This document shows, piece by piece, positions 39,381 to 49,172 of a stretch of 64,000 nt of DNA (its first letter is position 1; each line of letters opens with the position of its first letter). Where the stretch lies: positions 62,001-126,000 of the forward strand of contig NZ_CABVPL010000004.1 of assembly GCF_902499045.1 (NCBI RefSeq), written 5' to 3'. The notes under the pieces were generated by a model. That model did not search any database. It was not told the origin of the DNA and saw nothing but the letters and a program-made list of their open reading frames with translations. Both the position numbers and the translations under genes were made by a program. This stretch comes from Burkholderia latens. Lineage in GTDB: Bacteria > Pseudomonadota > Gammaproteobacteria > Burkholderiales > Burkholderiaceae.

Positions 39381-39974
39381 TTAGTTGCTCTTCGTCGCGT
39401 ACATCACAATGCTGGCGGTCGCGCCCGCCGATGAGCACGCCGTGTTCGCAGCGGCCGAGCTATAGGCGGTCGTCGGACTCGAGATCGTCGTGTTGTTCAC
39501 CTTGACCATCGTGTACGCCGCTGAGACCGTATCGGCCGAAAGCGCACAAACTGTCGCCGGCACGGGATACGTTACGGCAACCGCGTCATTCGTTGCCGTC
39601 ACCGTTGCAGGCGCTGCTGAAACGCTCCCGCCGAAGAGTCCCGTCAAGGCACCTGACGTCTTGTTCAGGCGTCGACCCGCGGTATCGAATGCTCGCCCCT
39701 GCGTAAGCGACTGCATCGTGACGGACGAGAAGTCGATCTCGCTCGCGGTCGCGTCCTGAATCCCGCTCCGGAAGTACTGCGCCTCGCTCTTGAACTGCAT
39801 CGCATGAATACGGTCCATCACGTATCCCCAGCCCATGTAGACGAGAAGCGCGATCAGTGCGCCGCCCGCCATCACGCCCGCGGCCTCGACCAGCGACAGC
39901 TCCCCTTTCTGCTTGCGACGGCCCTTCCCGATGTAGGGACGCTTGCGCGGCTGCTGTTTGTTGTGTTCGTTCAT
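39381..39974 (-). CDS. pilS: Type IVb major prepilin (PilS-like)
   Basis: A 197-aa prepilin. A basic leader (about 24 residues, RKRPYIGKGRRKQKG) precedes ELSLVEAAGVMAGGALIALLVYMGW, the hydrophobic N-terminal helix with a Glu 5-6 residues after the cleavage glycine. The globular part has two C-terminal Cys (C-A-L-S..., TACSS) for the pilin disulfide loop. It forms the pilus shaft after cleavage by a prepilin peptidase; no pilU-type peptidase was seen in the window. AGGAG 8 nt upstream. It lies between pilR and pilV. Confidence 0.8.
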   Translation of the reverse strand: MNEHNKQQPRKRPYIGKGRRKQKGELSLVEAAGVMAGGALIALLVYMGWGYVMDRIHAMQFKSEAQYFRSGIQDATASEIDFSSVTMQSLTQGRAFDTAGRRLNKTSGALTGLFGGSVSAAPATVTATNDAVAVTYPVPATVCALSADTVSAAYTMVKVNNTTISSPTTAYSSAAANTACSSAGATASIVMYATKSN

Positions 39975-39985
39975 GTCGTTGGCTC

Positions 39986-41119
39986 CTAGAAATTCTGGTT
40001 GATAGAGGTCGGCGCGCTATCGAAAGCGACAGCACCCGTTGCGAGATACGATCCCAGGCCGAATACAAGGAACGCCAGCACCGCGCCAGCGAGTAGCACG
40101 TAGTGCGTGATCTTTGCGTTTCGTCGGACCGCCTCGACGACACGCTCGAGCGACGTCTGCCCAAGATCCTTCACCGCCTCGACAAACTGGTCCCGGCCGG
40201 CCGCGTCGGTCAGAATGTCGATGGTGGTTTCCGAGAAGATCCCGGTATCGAGTGCGAGCATCGGTTGGTCGGGGTTCGCAGTCAGCCGCGCGCTCATCCG
40301 GCGCAGATGCCAACGCATCCACGGGTCAGCCGACTTGGTGAGTTTGTCGAGGGCAGCGCGCAGGGTGAGGCCCGAGTCGAACAAGCCCGCCAACGACACG
40401 ATCAGCAATGCCGCACGCAGATCCCGGCGATTGCGCCACATCAGCGGCATTGCGTCGACGCGGTTCCGAAACTCGCCCGTCCAATGCTTCAGTGTCTGGA
40501 AATACCCCACAACCAACCCCACGACGACAGCGGACGTCAGCCACCAGTAGTCGGCGCAAAACGTGTCGAACGCGTAGATGAACTGGCCGAACGCCGACCA
40601 CTTCTCAAGCGGCTTAACGTCCAGCGTCGCCGGCAGAATGTGCGCGCCGAACAGCACACAAAACGAATAGAGATAGACCAGCAGGAAGGCCGGATACGCC
40701 ATCTGCAGCGACGTTGTCGCCGACAGCACGCGCTTCGCATGCGCCGCCATCTCGGCCAGCTCCAGCCCTCGGATCGCGGCATCGTCACGGGGCGACTGCC
40801 CCGCGAGTTCGAGCAACACGAATTCGTCGTTCGGGATAGACGGCTTGATCGCAGTCGCAAAATCATCACCGGCGCGCATACGCTGGGCGATCTTCTGGAA
40901 CACCGGCCACGAGAAGCTTTTCCGCGAGCGATGGCGCACCTCGAGCGTCGTCAGCCGTTCGAGCAAGGTCTCGCTGTTGCGCAGCCCCTTCTTGGCGATA
41001 TCGAGACGAGTCTCCCGGAAGAACATTTCACGCATTGCCCGGAATCGAAGCGTTGCAAGGCGCAGTCGCTCTTTCGCCGGAAGTACCACGAAGACGGAGT
41101 AGATGAGCGACTTGATCAC
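39986..41119 (-). CDS. pilR: PilR-like inner-membrane assembly protein
   Basis: A 377-aa GspF/PilC-type platform protein, with two repeats of a helical cytoplasmic domain (residues ~60-120 and ~245-310) and three TM segments (near 135-160, 190-215, 345-370). The RMRAGDDFATAI and RLTANPDQPMLALDTGIFS segments are typical of T2SS-F domains. It couples the ATPase PilQ to the pilin. The GTG start at 41119 overlaps the stop of pilQ (GTGA). Confidence 0.8.
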   Translation of the reverse strand: MIKSLIYSVFVVLPAKERLRLATLRFRAMREMFFRETRLDIAKKGLRNSETLLERLTTLEVRHRSRKSFSWPVFQKIAQRMRAGDDFATAIKPSIPNDEFVLLELAGQSPRDDAAIRGLELAEMAAHAKRVLSATTSLQMAYPAFLLVYLYSFCVLFGAHILPATLDVKPLEKWSAFGQFIYAFDTFCADYWWLTSAVVVGLVVGYFQTLKHWTGEFRNRVDAMPLMWRNRRDLRAALLIVSLAGLFDSGLTLRAALDKLTKSADPWMRWHLRRMSARLTANPDQPMLALDTGIFSETTIDILTDAAGRDQFVEAVKDLGQTSLERVVEAVRRNAKITHYVLLAGAVLAFLVFGLGSYLATGAVAFDSAPTSINQNF

Positions 41120-43422
41120 GATGGCAACACTCCATCCGCGTCAGGGGTCACGCGATATGCGTCGAAGCTGCACATCGACTCATCGATGAATCGCGGATCG
41201 ATGAGGCCGCGCGACGCCTTGTACAGCGCGTGCTCGTAGACGGTCTTGCCCGTCATGTCGGCGTCTGCGAAATCGCTCTTCCGGCTGCTGCGCCACACCT
41301 GCTCGGCGCCCCGCCAATCACGCACGGAAACACGCTCGAGGAACTCGGGCGAAGGTCGGTACAGTTCCATCGCGAGCGTCTGCCCTTTGATGCCCGCCGC
41401 TACTTTTCCAGTACGCGTGAAAAGCCCCGGCCGGCGGCAGTGCTCGCACCCGTCCTCGTCCCGGCATGCCATGCCGGACGTGTCCAGGCCGAACTTACGC
41501 TCGAGCGTCGCGATCTGCTGCGGCGACAGCACGTCGCGCGCCGGTCGCTTGCAGTGCGGGCAAAGAACCGGGATCAACTTCTGGTTGCCGACCGCATTCA
41601 GGAAACTACCGGACGCCACCTCGTCCATCGGCAGCTTGAGCCGGCCACCGACCAATCGCATCACCGCGCCGAGAATGCTGTTTCCGTGCAGCGTCGTGCG
41701 CACCGGGTGGCCGGTCAGCGCGAGCTCGGCGACCAGACCGGCAAGGACAGAGTCGCGAACTTCTCCGATCGTCAGGTCGTCGGGATCCATTCGCATCAGC
41801 GTGCGAACGACTTCGACGATCTTTCGGTTGGCGTCCTCTTCCGTTTCGTTCGGCCGGCGCTGGATCGAAATGTCCGACAGCCACGGCGCGGGAACCTCAG
41901 ACGGCTCGTTGACCGCGAACTGCTTGATGCGGTCACGATTCGGCACGAGATACGACATCGCGCGCAGCAACGTCGTCTTCGCTGACCCGGTTTCGCCGGT
42001 CAGGAACGTGGCGCCGCCGGTTACCTTGCCGAGACTCTCAAGGATCTCCAGTTGGGTCGCCTCCAGGCCCATCTCGTGCGGAAGCAGCACTTTCACATGT
42101 TTGAAGTTGCCGTCCAGCAAGCGCAGCGCGACATCGAACCCGCCGACAAGCGGCGCACTCTGCCAACGGATATTGACGAGGTTCATATGCGCGACGAGCG
42201 GAATCATCGCGGACTGAGGTGCCGACGGCTGGAACGTCTCGCCAGAGTTCGTATTGCGTTGAACGAGGTCCTGATAGGTTGCCGAGAGTGCCCGGCGTAC
42301 CAGCGCCTTCGGCATCTTCCGGTATGAATACATTTCTCCGTCGACACGCAAACGCAGCTCGACGTCTTCTGCGTATTCCCGGTACTCGTAGTGAACGTCT
42401 CCCGCGCCGTACGCCGTCGCCGCCTCGATCACATCCCGGAACGCGCCGATGGCCCGGGACGACTCCGGTACGTTCGACGTCGCCCGCTGCTTTTCCGATT
42501 TGTAGAGCGCCGCAATCACTTCCTCGTCAGCGACCATCTCTTCGTGCACGGAAATATCCGCGCGCGCGAGGTCCTTCAGATAGGTCGCGTACAACTGGCT
42601 TTCGTGGAAGCGCTGCGTCGACACAACGATCGAGATTCCTGCCTGCAGCTCGACCGCAATGAACTCGCGGCGTGCCGATTCGCTGACGGCCAGCGCAGCG
42701 TTTTCATCGCGCTGGCACAACACCCGTTTGAACGTCAGCGCGTCTGCATGCACCAGACGCGGCCGACCCGTCTCGATCGAAACCTCCGGCGCCTCGGTCA
42801 CGACCGTGCCGATTCGGCGCACCGTCGGCGGGTCGTCGTATCCAGCCGGACGCGACGATGCGGCTTCGCGCCCATTCACTGCGTCGGCGTCCTGCGACTC
42901 GGACCGCTCGGGCACACGTGCTGCCTCATGCGCCGCGGCATCCGCCCGCGCAGCCGCCGGGCCCGCCTCGGGTTCCGACGAAACTGCCGTGTCGGCCTTC
43001 ATCTCGACCGTCGAAGGCGGAATATCGGAACTCGCGGTCGTACGCATGTTGTCGGGCGTGGCACTCCTAGCATCGTGAGCCGGCGGAGCATCGGCGGCGA
43101 CAGCACGCGGCGACGCAACGTCCTCCTCGAACACCGACACGTCTTCGATTTCATCCTGCGCGCGACGCAGCATCATGCCCATCGTCATCGGTTGACCGTG
43201 ATTGGCCTGCCGCGGGTTCACCGGTTTGCTCGTCGTCTTGAAACGCGGCTCGCGCGGGCGATCGACTTCAACGGCTGATTCGCCGCCGTCCACCGGCTCT
43301 CGACCGACGATCGGCATCGCACTCGACGAGCTATCGGTAAAGCCCGCTTTGAATGCCTTGAGCCGGCCGAACAAACCGCGCTTCTCCGGCTCCTGCGACT
43401 CCATCTCCGCAAAGAGGCTCAT
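41116..43422 (-). CDS. pilQ: PilQ-like pilus assembly ATPase
   Basis: A 768-aa GspE/PilB-family ATPase. The N-terminal ~220 residues are charged and disordered (Ala/Pro/Ser-rich). The ATPase domain has Walker A TGETGSAKTT (~480), Asp box, Walker B DDLTIGEVRD (~555) and a His box, followed by a tetracysteine zinc motif CPHC ... CEHC (~620-660). It powers pilus extension. The family's usual size is ~500 aa, so the long N-terminal extension is unusual. The ATG at 43422 has GGAGG; an upstream extension is inside pilP. Confidence 0.85.
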   Translation of the reverse strand: MSLFAEMESQEPEKRGLFGRLKAFKAGFTDSSSSAMPIVGREPVDGGESAVEVDRPREPRFKTTSKPVNPRQANHGQPMTMGMMLRRAQDEIEDVSVFEEDVASPRAVAADAPPAHDARSATPDNMRTTASSDIPPSTVEMKADTAVSSEPEAGPAAARADAAAHEAARVPERSESQDADAVNGREAASSRPAGYDDPPTVRRIGTVVTEAPEVSIETGRPRLVHADALTFKRVLCQRDENAALAVSESARREFIAVELQAGISIVVSTQRFHESQLYATYLKDLARADISVHEEMVADEEVIAALYKSEKQRATSNVPESSRAIGAFRDVIEAATAYGAGDVHYEYREYAEDVELRLRVDGEMYSYRKMPKALVRRALSATYQDLVQRNTNSGETFQPSAPQSAMIPLVAHMNLVNIRWQSAPLVGGFDVALRLLDGNFKHVKVLLPHEMGLEATQLEILESLGKVTGGATFLTGETGSAKTTLLRAMSYLVPNRDRIKQFAVNEPSEVPAPWLSDISIQRRPNETEEDANRKIVEVVRTLMRMDPDDLTIGEVRDSVLAGLVAELALTGHPVRTTLHGNSILGAVMRLVGGRLKLPMDEVASGSFLNAVGNQKLIPVLCPHCKRPARDVLSPQQIATLERKFGLDTSGMACRDEDGCEHCRRPGLFTRTGKVAAGIKGQTLAMELYRPSPEFLERVSVRDWRGAEQVWRSSRKSDFADADMTGKTVYEHALYKASRGLIDPRFIDESMCSFDAYRVTPDADGVLPS

Positions 43423-43997
43423 TGCGTGCCTCCGAGCGGGATACCCGGCAACGGTGCGCCGGCTGGCAACGGCGAACCCAGATCCACGAGCGAACGAACG
43501 GCGTTCGTCGCCGGCGACTGGAGCGGCGCGGCGCCGCGAATCGGCTCTTTCCACGTCCGCTTGCCTTCGGCCACCGTGACCGCGTAGCCGTCGACGCTCT
43601 TGACGCTCCAGCCGTTGAGCAACGTTGCACCGACCCGCGCCGGGTAGATCGCATCGCGGAACGAGTACAGGACATGGGCTCCGGTTTCGTCGTTGAACGC
43701 ACCGAGGAACGAAACCGGCTCGGCATGCGCACGCGGCGGGCGGAGCGGTTTCTCTACCGGTTTCGGCTGAGCGTCGCCTGTCACTCCGCTCGCGACGATG
43801 CCCGGCTGCGGCTGCGACATGGCACCGGGCGGCAACATACCAACGCCGGGCGCACCCCCACCCAGTTGGCGGGCAAGATTCGCGCGCGCCAGTTGGTCAA
43901 TGTCGTCGATCGACAGGCTGGCGCCAACGGGTCCGGCATGAGCGGACGCGGCAATCCCAACGCCCGCCGCGATGAGTGCGTGCTTAATCGAAAACAT
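43419..43997 (-). CDS. pilP: PilP-like periplasmic assembly protein
   Basis: A 192-aa protein with signal peptide MFSIKHALIAAGVGIAASAHA, a Pro/Gly-rich linker and a C-terminal beta-rich domain (YPARVGATLLNGWSVKSVDG) with 'G-W-V--I'-type repeats seen in PilP/GspC-like proteins. It likely links the inner-membrane PilO/PilR complex to the secretin PilN. It overlaps pilQ (ATGA) and the end of pilO. Confidence 0.7.
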   Translation of the reverse strand: MFSIKHALIAAGVGIAASAHAGPVGASLSIDDIDQLARANLARQLGGGAPGVGMLPPGAMSQPQPGIVASGVTGDAQPKPVEKPLRPPRAHAEPVSFLGAFNDETGAHVLYSFRDAIYPARVGATLLNGWSVKSVDGYAVTVAEGKRTWKEPIRGAAPLQSPATNAVRSLVDLGSPLPAGAPLPGIPLGGTQ

Positions 43998-45318
43998 AGT
44001 ATTTACCCTTCGCGGTGAAGTGAACGCCATACGACGATTCGCCCGTTTCCCTGTTGGGGGTCGCTGTCGCACCTTCATTAAGACGCAGGTCGACCGTCAG
44101 CGATTCGATCGTCATGTTCGGCGGCAGCTTGGCGAGCAGCGGTGATTGCCAGCGAAAACCTTCGATCGTCCAGCCGCCCTGTTTGAGCAACGGCCCGATC
44201 CGCCCTCCTCCAACGGCACCAGGCGCCGCAATCAGAGACCGCGGTTCATCGAGCGTGACGACGTAGCCATAGGCGCGAAGCTCCAGGGTCTTGGACGACA
44301 TGCGTTGCGGTGGCGTCTGGAGCATGTCGATGAACGCCTGCAAAGCGGGCCAACTCTTCGACTCACTCTCCTTCAGGGACGCGACCTTCGGAACAGCCGG
44401 ACCTCGCCACTCGAGCGAAAGGCCGTCACGCGCGAACGTCACCGGACGCATGTCCGCAGTCGCTGCCTGTGCGAACCCAGCGAAGGTCCCCCCATTCCGG
44501 CGGAACTTCATCGTGCAGAACCCGGACGACGGACAGGTCGCCTCCTGGAACAGCCACCCCTTGATGACCGATTCCTTACCACCAACAGCCGCGAGCAACG
44601 CAGGCGCGAGTTCGGATGCTCGCGGTTGCACGCGCGCGAACGCCTCTTGAACCGCCGTCGCGTACCGTTCGGCGAAAGTTGGAGCACGGGGAGGCGGCGG
44701 AGGCGGAGACAGCACATCCATCAGCTTGGGAACGCCGAACAACCCGCCGACCACGATCGCGATGACCGGAACGAGGGTCGGCACGGACATCGGAAGCTTC
44801 GTGACGCGACCGACCTTGCCGTTCGCGAGCAGCTCGCTCGCCTGGAACGGCTCATCAACGTCGCCGATCCGATCGCCCGTACCGAGCGTGTCGAGCTTCA
44901 GATTGCCTCTCAGGCATTCCTGCTCGATCTCCAAACGCCGCGATTGCGCCGCCTCGGGGGACAGCACTTCGTCGTTTCGCACCGCGCCGCGCACCACGAA
45001 GATCAGGTAGATGCGTGCGCCGTCCTGCAGCAGGACCAGCGCCGCGGCGCGGCTCTTGATGCGCTCATGGAGGGCTACGCGCGCCGCACCCGAGTACAGG
45101 CGAGAACCTTTCACGTCGGGGGTATCCGGCATCGCAAAGCCGCCGATCAGGTCGGTACCAACTTTGAACTCGACGTAGTGCGTCGCGCCGAAGGCATCCG
45201 CATAGCGCCGGCGTTCGGCCTTTCCGCCCTTTACCGGGTAGGCCCGCCAGTCGATGCCGAACACAAGGCGTGCGCGCTTGTCGGTCGGCAGGGGTTCCGT
45301 GATGTGCATCATGATCAC
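43984..45318 (-). CDS. pilO: PilO-like inner-membrane assembly protein
   Basis: A 444-aa protein of the PilO2 type. A cytoplasmic N-terminal domain (~1-180) precedes a single TM segment (~185-205, VPTLVPVIAIVVGGLFGVP), a polyproline stretch and a periplasmic domain with the pair CPSSGFC. The GTG at 45318 overlaps the pilN stop; in-frame ATGs at 45312/45309 are alternatives. It fits the R64 order pilL-M-N-O-P-Q-R-S. Confidence 0.75.
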   Translation of the reverse strand: MIMMHITEPLPTDKRARLVFGIDWRAYPVKGGKAERRRYADAFGATHYVEFKVGTDLIGGFAMPDTPDVKGSRLYSGAARVALHERIKSRAAALVLLQDGARIYLIFVVRGAVRNDEVLSPEAAQSRRLEIEQECLRGNLKLDTLGTGDRIGDVDEPFQASELLANGKVGRVTKLPMSVPTLVPVIAIVVGGLFGVPKLMDVLSPPPPPPRAPTFAERYATAVQEAFARVQPRASELAPALLAAVGGKESVIKGWLFQEATCPSSGFCTMKFRRNGGTFAGFAQAATADMRPVTFARDGLSLEWRGPAVPKVASLKESESKSWPALQAFIDMLQTPPQRMSSKTLELRAYGYVVTLDEPRSLIAAPGAVGGGRIGPLLKQGGWTIEGFRWQSPLLAKLPPNMTIESLTVDLRLNEGATATPNRETGESSYGVHFTAKGKYYVFD

Positions 45319-46919
45319 ATCGACGGGACGACCGTCGCCTTCAGCATGATGATCTGGAACGTCTTCGCCTTGTTCCAGCTACCCGTGATGCCTGCGATGC
45401 CGGTATTCGTCGTGCTGTCGGCCTGATCCGTGATCGCGCCATACAGGACGATGGTCTGACCGTCCGACAGTGCAATCGTCTGGTCGTCCTTCGTGCCAAC
45501 CGTATGTGCGAGCTGGATCTGCTGCTGAGTCTGACCAGACCCAGCGCCCGCGCTCGTAAACGGACCGTTGAGTTTCGAGCTGTCCGCCCAGTACGCGAGG
45601 ACGATCTGGTTGTGATCGTTGACCGCGGGCAGGACGTTCACGAAATCGCCCGTGGTGATGGTGCCCGGCGTCAGACCCGGCACACCGCCGGACGTCGCCG
45701 TCAGCGAGCCGGACGACGGCGTGGTCGATCGCAGGTAGTCGTCGCTCTTGAACGACGCAACCGAGACCGGCAGGCCGTTGAGCGTCATCTTGGTCATCGT
45801 GTTGTCCTGCACCGTTCGACCGTACTGGTTCAACGCATTCACGACCGCATTGGTTCCAGAGAACGGCGCGTCCGGGCGCAACACGGAGACACCGACCGAG
45901 CCGCCACCCGTGGCAAGCGACGTCGGTGAGGAGAAGCTGATCGCGTAGCGCGCGAGGCCGGCATGCATCGCATTGAAGACAACGTCCGCGTTCATGCCCG
46001 CCTGGCTGCCTCGGTTCAACGCGATCTGGATCGTGCGGACCGTGATGGCCACCTGACGCGTCGAGATCGCGTTTTCGTGCTTCAGCAGCTTCCCGATGTT
46101 GTCGGCCGCTTCCTTGGTGTCGTACACCATCACGAGTCGGCTCTGCGGGTTCACGCTCACCCTGCCCATGGGCGATTTGAGCTTCTCAATTTCGGCCGTG
46201 ATCGCGGCGATCTGATCGAAGTCGCCTTCGCGCCCCGTCGATGTCTGCGCCGAGAACGAACCCGTGTTGCCGCCGGAGCTACCGCCACCGCCGCTACCCG
46301 ACTGATTGCCGGTCGACGTGTCCATGCCCTTGCTCATCGTCGATTTGATCGACACCTTGCCGGGGATCGCGGCGATCTGGTACATGCGCGTGACGAACCG
46401 ACTCACGTTGATCGTGCTGCCATCGAACGACCAGTCGAGACCCAGGTCGGTCGTCATGTTCTTCATGTACGTACCGGACCGGCCCGTGAATGCCTGGCGG
46501 TAGACCGGCTCTTCGGTTCTCGCGGTATTGTTCTGCCCCTTCGACTCCGTTTGGCCCGGCACCAGCGAGTCGCGTGGCACGAATACGTCCGGGCTCAGAT
46601 GCACCGGGTAGCCCGTCGCGGTCGAAATCAACGTCGCGATCTGCTTGATGCCGAGGTTCGCGGGAAGCGTGACCGTCTTGTCGCGGAATACGGCCGGCAG
46701 CGTCGCTTCGTACGCGAGCGGCACCAGCCGGTCACCCAGAAACGCGGTCGGCACGTCCTCGACGAGCGCCATCGGCGCGGGCCCCTTCCCAAGCGCGTCC
46801 GAGATGGTACGGTGTGCAGCGTCGTAGCTGTCGTTGACGTCCTGCTGCGTCACGGCGCAGCCTGCGGCCATCAGCGCAGCTGCGATCGCGACAGCGGATT
46901 TCAAAAGGTGAACACGCAT
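45315..46919 (-). CDS. pilN: PilN-like secretin lipoprotein
   Basis: A 534-aa protein. Signal peptide with lipobox LMAAGC (Cys21) leads to a lipidated N-terminus. An N-domain (~75-140, LPANLGIKQIATLISTATGY) and a secretin C-domain (~300-534) with GRVSVNPQSRLVMVYDTKEA, LNGLPVSVASF and the closing DGQTIVLYGAI beta-barrel region follow. A Gly/Ser-rich insert lies at ~210-240. It forms the outer-membrane ring for the pilus. The start at 46919 rests on the signal peptide; the 5' extension is in pilL. Confidence 0.85.
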   Translation of the reverse strand: MRVHLLKSAVAIAAALMAAGCAVTQQDVNDSYDAAHRTISDALGKGPAPMALVEDVPTAFLGDRLVPLAYEATLPAVFRDKTVTLPANLGIKQIATLISTATGYPVHLSPDVFVPRDSLVPGQTESKGQNNTARTEEPVYRQAFTGRSGTYMKNMTTDLGLDWSFDGSTINVSRFVTRMYQIAAIPGKVSIKSTMSKGMDTSTGNQSGSGGGGSSGGNTGSFSAQTSTGREGDFDQIAAITAEIEKLKSPMGRVSVNPQSRLVMVYDTKEAADNIGKLLKHENAISTRQVAITVRTIQIALNRGSQAGMNADVVFNAMHAGLARYAISFSSPTSLATGGGSVGVSVLRPDAPFSGTNAVVNALNQYGRTVQDNTMTKMTLNGLPVSVASFKSDDYLRSTTPSSGSLTATSGGVPGLTPGTITTGDFVNVLPAVNDHNQIVLAYWADSSKLNGPFTSAGAGSGQTQQQIQLAHTVGTKDDQTIALSDGQTIVLYGAITDQADSTTNTGIAGITGSWNKAKTFQIIMLKATVVPSM

Positions 46920-46924
46920 GGTTC

Positions 46925-47482
46925 TCAGTCCTGGCAGTTGCCCGCGCGTGCGATCACGCGGATGACGTTGTTCGAGTGGCGGCACGCGCGCGTCGGCGTG
47001 CGCATGTGATTGGTCGCCTTCATCACCTGCTGCAGGACGGAGGTGAAGTCGCCCGTGAAGGACGCGTTGAACTCGAGCGGCAGGTCGTCGTCAATCTTCC
47101 AGGCGAGCTGCCAGCCCTGCTGCTGCAGCCAGCGGTCGAGCGCATCGCGCAGATTCACGTCTGCCGGCGTCACTGAGAACGTCAGCGTGCCGCTCGCGGC
47201 CGGCGCACCCGCGCCCGGCAACACGACAGCGGCGACGTCGGTAGACGGGGCCGCTGCCATGCTCGTCGGCGCGGAGATCGGTGCTGGCTGCAGCTGTGAC
47301 TGCCTCGAATTCTCTACAGCAGCCGGTTGCGTCTTCGGCGCAGAGGCGAGCACCTGCCAGCCGTCCGCATCGATGGACTTCGCGGCGGGATCGGCCGCAG
47401 CGTGGGCCGCGATATGCAACACGGCCAGCCCCGCCGCAACAAGCGCGCGCATCCGCGCCAGATTCGAATGTGTCTTCTGCAT
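46925..47482 (-). CDS. pilL: PilL/TcpQ-like periplasmic protein
   Basis: A 185-aa protein with signal peptide (MQKTHSNLARMRALVAAGLA...AHAA), a Pro/Ala linker and a C-terminal TcpQ-type domain (LTFSVTPADVNLRDALDRWL; LEFNASFTGDFTSVLQQVMKA) ending RVIARAGNCQD. TcpQ/PilL proteins stabilise or pilot the secretin. It is much shorter than R64 PilL. It lies directly before pilN and 3 nt after a lytic transglycosylase. Confidence 0.7.
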   Translation of the reverse strand: MQKTHSNLARMRALVAAGLAVLHIAAHAAADPAAKSIDADGWQVLASAPKTQPAAVENSRQSQLQPAPISAPTSMAAAPSTDVAAVVLPGAGAPAASGTLTFSVTPADVNLRDALDRWLQQQGWQLAWKIDDDLPLEFNASFTGDFTSVLQQVMKATNHMRTPTRACRHSNNVIRVIARAGNCQD

Positions 47483-47484
47483 GG

Positions 47485-47910
47485 TTACCGGCCCTGTTGC
47501 ATAAAGCGGCGATAGATCGCGCTGGCGTAGACGAGCTGCTTGGATGGCGTAACCGCGTTGTAGGCACCGACCGCCTTCCAGTTCGGGCCGAAGCGGCGGA
47601 CGTTCGACGCGAGGATCCACGCGCCGACGTAGGCACTGACGCAGCCGTTGAAGAGATGCTCACGACGGATGCCGTAGCGCGCCAACGTGGGTAGCCAGGA
47701 CGTGTTGATCTGCATGAGCCCGATGTCCTCGCTGCCGTTCGTGTTCCGATTCACCGCATTGGCCCGCATGCCCGATTCGTGCTGCGCGATCACACGCAGC
47801 AGCCGCGGATTGACACGGTGAAATGCGGCCGCGTCATCAAGGCAATCTGCGCGAGCGGGCAGCACGGCGAACGCCATCATCGCGGCAACGATCGATACGA
47901 TGTGCTTCAC
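47485..47910 (-). CDS. Lytic transglycosylase (VirB1/IagB-like)
   Basis: A 141-aa enzyme with signal peptide MKHIVSIVAAMMAFAVLPARA. The SLT domain has the catalytic Glu in AQHESGMRANA (~44), then GLMQIN (~65) and a late AVGAYNA. It cleaves peptidoglycan to let the pilus or secretion complex through. The GTG start overlaps the upstream stop (GTGA). It is one of two such enzymes in this operon. Confidence 0.85.
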   Translation of the reverse strand: MKHIVSIVAAMMAFAVLPARADCLDDAAAFHRVNPRLLRVIAQHESGMRANAVNRNTNGSEDIGLMQINTSWLPTLARYGIRREHLFNGCVSAYVGAWILASNVRRFGPNWKAVGAYNAVTPSKQLVYASAIYRRFMQQGR

Positions 47911-49172
47911 GACGTTGGCCCTCCGCTCGCCTGCAGCGTTGCGTCCGGCGTTTCGCGATAGACGACTTCCTTACGGCGCTTGACGTGAATCGTGTTGCCG
48001 TCTGCGGTCACGGTGAACAGATCGGAGGTGCCCTCAAACATGAAGTAGCGGCCCTTCTGCTCGCCGATACCCAGGTTTCGCGCATCCGTCACGCCGACCC
48101 GCACAACCGATTCTGCGAACTTGAAGTACGTCCGGCCCTCCCGGTCGAACACGGCTTCGAGCTTCGCCGGGTTCGGTTGATCGAAGTCGTAGACCGTCTT
48201 CGCGTCCCGCGTCACCTCGACGCGGTTTGTCGCATCGGACACAATGAAACGTTCGGCGCGGTCGATCGTCATCACGCTCTTGGCCTCGTCCCAGCTGGTA
48301 CGCAACGTCTTCCCGTCCGGTGTCTTGAACGTGACGGCCTTCGCCGGTTTCGCCGTGAAGCGGATCTGCATATGCGTGTCGTCGCCATCCCGGATCGCCT
48401 GAGCGCCAAAGCGTTCAGCCAGTTGCGACACCGGCGGCGGTTCTGCCGTGACTCGCGCGACGACGCGATTCAGGCCGGCTTCGTCGGCATCGGGGCCGGC
48501 CGACGCATAGTTCAACGCCGCTGACTTCGGCGGGTCGCGATGCAGCCGCACGTGCCGCGCGCCGAAATCGACATCTGCGTACAGCCCGGTTTGCGTCATC
48601 AAGCGATCGAGCGCCTGCATCCAGTTCTCGCCGTCGCGCGTCGCGAACAGCTCCGAGGTCGTCAGGTCAACGTCCTTCTGCGCGGAACCCGTCCAGCCCT
48701 GCGGGACGAGCGACTTGACCACGTTGCCAATCGGCATCGACGCATGAAGCGCGCGGACCGGAGCGAGCGCCGAGCGCGTGCCGATCAACACCAATCGGTT
48801 CGTGAAGCCATCGAATCCGGCTGGTTGATCGTCCTTCATCGCAGCCAGTGCGCCGGTGCCGCCGATGAAGGTGTTCGCCTTCTTCCAGCGGGCTGTGGCC
48901 GAATGGGCACCGACCTTGTACGTGATCGACGCCGGCGTGCCTTCCACGACGACGTACGGGCCTTCGGTATGCCCCCCTTCGGCGACGATGACCTGGCCCG
49001 CCCGCGGCTGGATATAGGTTTTTGCCCCGTCGTTGAAGATCAGTGCCGGCCGCTCGGAGATGCCGCCGAGGATGTCGTAGTCGAAATCGAACGGGTCCGT
49101 GTTCGCCGCCGATGCGGCCACACACACAATCGCCGACGCGACGCACGCGAGAATCTTGGTCGTGTGCTTCAC
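47907..49172 (-). CDS. Periplasmic protein with TrbG/TcpQ-like repeats (421 aa)
   Basis: A 421-aa protein with signal peptide MKHTTKILACVASAIVCVAASA. An N-terminal beta domain (DILGGISERPALIFNDGAKT, with TYIQPRAGQ), a TcpQ-like domain (~145-205, VVKSLVPQGWTGSAQKDVDL; WMQALDRLMTQTGLYA) and a second N-terminal-like beta domain at the C-terminus (YFKFAESVVRVGVTDARNLG). It may be the functional PilL for this system or an adaptor between the VirB9-like ring and the secretin. No single family was recognised. Confidence 0.55.
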   Translation of the reverse strand: MKHTTKILACVASAIVCVAASAANTDPFDFDYDILGGISERPALIFNDGAKTYIQPRAGQVIVAEGGHTEGPYVVVEGTPASITYKVGAHSATARWKKANTFIGGTGALAAMKDDQPAGFDGFTNRLVLIGTRSALAPVRALHASMPIGNVVKSLVPQGWTGSAQKDVDLTTSELFATRDGENWMQALDRLMTQTGLYADVDFGARHVRLHRDPPKSAALNYASAGPDADEAGLNRVVARVTAEPPPVSQLAERFGAQAIRDGDDTHMQIRFTAKPAKAVTFKTPDGKTLRTSWDEAKSVMTIDRAERFIVSDATNRVEVTRDAKTVYDFDQPNPAKLEAVFDREGRTYFKFAESVVRVGVTDARNLGIGEQKGRYFMFEGTSDLFTVTADGNTIHVKRRKEVVYRETPDATLQASGGPTS

